From: Microbacterium sp.
GTDB taxonomy: Bacteria > Actinomycetota > Actinomycetes > Actinomycetales > Microbacteriaceae
Assembly (NCBI RefSeq): GCF_003248605.1
Contig: NZ_QFPF01000132.1
Location: forward strand, 1-5,888
Length of the DNA stretch: 5,888 nt
Reading direction: 5' to 3'
Both the position numbers and the translations under genes were made by a program. Below are positions 5,230 through 5,888 of this stretch, one piece after another. The notes below the pieces were generated by a model, which saw only the letters and a list, made by a program, of their open reading frames with translations, did no database searches and was not told where the DNA came from. The number at the start of each line of letters is the position of its first letter. The stretch's first letter is position 1.

Positions 5230-5442
5230 ATGGCAAACCGCACTCGATTCATCACGATCGACACCCGCCAGTACACCGAGGCAGCGGGAGAGATCGCCAG
5301 CAACCGCGCTCGCCAGCAGCGCGAGGAAGACCTGAACGCCTACGGCACACAGGGCTACGCGCTCCTGTCCACCGTCACCATCCCCACCCACGACGGGCTG
5401 CGCATCGTCGACACCCTCGCCCGCACCGACGAGAGCTACTGA
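5230..5442 (+). CDS. Small protein resembling DUF4177-type proteins, 70 aa
   Basis: Residues 33-49 (Glu-Asp-Leu-Asn-Ala-Tyr-Gly-Thr-Gln-Gly-Tyr-Ala-Leu-Leu-Ser) follow the pattern of DUF4177 and similar small proteins, where a helix ending in Leu-Asn-x-x-Gly-x-x-Gly-Trp/Tyr-x-Leu runs into a strand and a closing strand. Here the closing strand would be Gly56-Leu-Arg-Ile-Val-Asp-Thr-Leu-Ala. Length fits that group. The N-terminal strand (5-10) is followed by a charged helix (14-36). The resemblance is by pattern only and moderate; DUF4177 has no established biochemical function. The start at 5230 has GGGAGG and the standard 24-nt leader. It is a one-gene unit with a strong terminator at 5449-5487. 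Confidence 0.82.
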   Translation: MANRTRFITIDTRQYTEAAGEIASNRARQQREEDLNAYGTQGYALLSTVTIPTHDGLRIVDTLARTDESY

Positions 5443-5448
5443 CCCACC

Positions 5449-5487
5449 GACAGCGCCCCGCCGAGAACGATCCGGCGGGGCGCTGTC
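5449..5487 (+). terminator. Intrinsic-type terminator after the 70-aa gene
   Basis: Perfect 15-bp stem (arms 5449-5463 and 5473-5487) with the 9-nt loop AGAACGATC, starting 6 nt after the stop. It is largely contained in a 45-bp sequence repeated exactly after the next gene. Confidence 0.8.
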
Positions 5488-5495
5488 GCGCGCTC
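5451..5495 (+). repeat. 45-bp exact direct repeat, copy 1 (terminator)
   Basis: Identical base for base to 5767-5811. It covers the terminator stem, its loop and 8 nt beyond. The identity of the loop and tail, which stem pairing does not constrain, shows recent duplication or conversion, not convergence. Confidence 0.9.
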
Positions 5496-5502
5496 ACCCC
5501 AA

Positions 5503-5541
5503 CGTCTGACACCCTCTCTAAACTGTGAATATCACATTCAC
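5503..5541 (+). promoter_or_regulatory. Promoter/operator block 8, variant operator (for the 60-aa gene)
   Basis: CGTCTG (5503-5508), 10 nt, TAAACT (5519-5524), and the only imperfect palindrome, GTGAATATCACATTCAC (5525-5541): G to A at position 7 breaks one arm. The first base of the upstream box and the hexamer also differ from all other blocks. A CTGACA at 5506-5511 could act as a -35 for a different -10 (TATCAC, 5530-5535, 18-nt spacer). Binding by the shared regulator may be weaker. 24 nt to ATG. Confidence 0.8.
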
Positions 5542-5565
5542 TACCTAGCAACTCGGGAGACATCC

Positions 5566-5748
5566 ATGACCAACCAGAGCGGATCGAGCACAGGGTCGAA
5601 AGCGATCCCAGTGAGCCTGCCCGCCGACGCATGGGGCGCTATCGCGGGAGTGATCGCGGCCTACGGCGAATCGCACAGGGACGGCGCGATGATCCTCGCA
5701 GCAGAAGAGATCAAGACTCAGGTCACCAGCGCACTCTCCCCCCAGTAG
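5566..5748 (+). CDS. Hypothetical small helical protein, 60 aa
   Basis: I do not recognise a family. A Ser/Gly-rich N-terminus (1-12) is followed by Ile-Pro-Val-Ser-Leu-Pro-Ala-Asp-Ala-Trp (14-23), a hydrophobic-faced helix (23-34), and a second helix (38-56) with Ala-Glu-Glu-Ile-Lys-Thr-Gln-Val. This strand-helix-helix pattern with Leu-Pro-Ala-x-x-Trp is common in small actinobacterial proteins of unknown role. It is too weak to be a membrane protein, since charged residues interrupt both helices. The start at 5566 has CGGGAGACATCC before it, a weaker ribosome site than the GGGAGGACACC of its neighbours. Together with the altered operator and TAAACT hexamer this suggests a differently tuned unit. 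It has its own terminator. Confidence 0.78.
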   Translation: MTNQSGSSTGSKAIPVSLPADAWGAIAGVIAAYGESHRDGAMILAAEEIKTQVTSALSPQ

Positions 5749-5766
5749 GCGCGCAACACCCACCGC

Positions 5767-5801
5767 CAGCGCCCCGCCGAGAACGATCCGGCGGGGCGCT
5801 G
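5767..5801 (+). terminator. Intrinsic-type terminator after the 60-aa gene
   Basis: Perfect 13-bp stem (arms 5767-5779 and 5789-5801) with loop AGAACGATC, 19 nt after the stop. The outer two base pairs present in the first copy are lost because the left flank differs. Confidence 0.8.
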
Positions 5802-5811
5802 TCGCGCGCTC
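5767..5811 (+). repeat. 45-bp exact direct repeat, copy 2 (terminator)
   Basis: Exact copy of 5451-5495, 316 bp downstream. The spacing equals the operator-to-operator distance between blocks 8 and 9 (5525 to 5841), so a whole unit may have been duplicated and then one ORF replaced. Confidence 0.9.
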
Positions 5812-5818
5812 GCCGCAA

Positions 5819-5857
5819 TGTCTGACCCTCCCCCTAGGCTGTGAATGTCACATTCAC
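5819..5857 (+). promoter_or_regulatory. Promoter/operator block 9 (for the gene cut by the right edge)
   Basis: TGTCTG (5819-5824), 10 nt, TAGGCT (5835-5840), perfect palindrome GTGAATGTCACATTCAC (5841-5857), 24 nt to ATG. The upstream half resembles block 1 (TGTCTGACC, TAGGCT) while the leader is identical to blocks 3 and 7: a mosaic with its switch at the palindrome. Confidence 0.87.
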
Positions 5858-5881
5858 TAGCCAACGATCCGGGAGGACACC

Positions 5882-5888
5882 ATGGCAA
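5882..5888 (+). CDS. Start of a further gene, truncated by the window edge
   Basis: ATG GCA A follows the standard leader with GGGAGG 6 nt upstream. Only two codons are visible, so nothing can be said of the product. The first seven bases match the starts of the genes at 1352 and 5230. It shows that the chain continues beyond the window. Confidence 0.8.

Noticed and set aside
281..5857. Repeats as a CRISPR array
   Set aside because: Spacings are irregular (316-1152 bp) and filled with genes; repeats sit in promoter position.
1..5888. tRNA, rRNA or insertion sequence
   Set aside because: I saw no cloverleaf-like segment, rRNA motif, transposase or flanking terminal repeats.

Overview
The window is GC-rich and uses GC-ending codons almost throughout. 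Its -10-like hexamers (TAGGCT/TAGCCT/TAGACT/TAAACT) and a DUF4192-type protein point to a high-GC actinomycete. I would guess the Microbacteriaceae or a near relative, or a phage or plasmid of one, but nothing here fixes the genus. There is no structural phage gene, integrase, replication or conjugation gene, so phage, prophage, plasmid and chromosomal island cannot be told apart.

Layout: positions 1-280 are very GC-rich, hairpin-forming DNA with no convincing gene. From about 281 to the right edge the window is a chain of ten plus-strand genes (the last cut off after two codons). Nine of the ten starts carry the same block: TGTCNG (CGTCTG once), exactly 10 nt, a TANNCT hexamer, and directly abutting it the 17-bp palindrome GTGAATGTCACATTCAC. 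Then come (usually exactly) 24 nt containing a GGGAGG-type ribosome site, then ATG. Seven of the nine complete genes also end in a GC-rich hairpin typical of intrinsic terminators. The region is therefore a string of one-gene transcription units, each with its own promoter/operator, leader, ORF and terminator, all apparently answering to one DNA-binding regulator not encoded here. The only two-gene unit is 3197-3906, where the second gene has no operator and overlaps the first by ATGA. The only minus-strand gene is a 72-residue two-helix membrane protein at 3973-4191.

Gene products: the 336-residue protein at 1352-2362 is the only one I recognise as a family (DUF4192, function unknown). The 86-residue protein at 4805-5065 has two likely zinc sites, the 70-residue protein at 5230-5442 resembles DUF4177-type proteins, and the rest are small acidic soluble proteins I cannot name. 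The striking feature is the shared control logic. Many unrelated small ORFs have been placed behind near-copies of one promoter-operator-leader block, the blocks are mosaics of each other, and one terminator is duplicated exactly over 45 bp. This looks like a modular accessory-gene region under one switch, possibly built by recombination between the repeated blocks.
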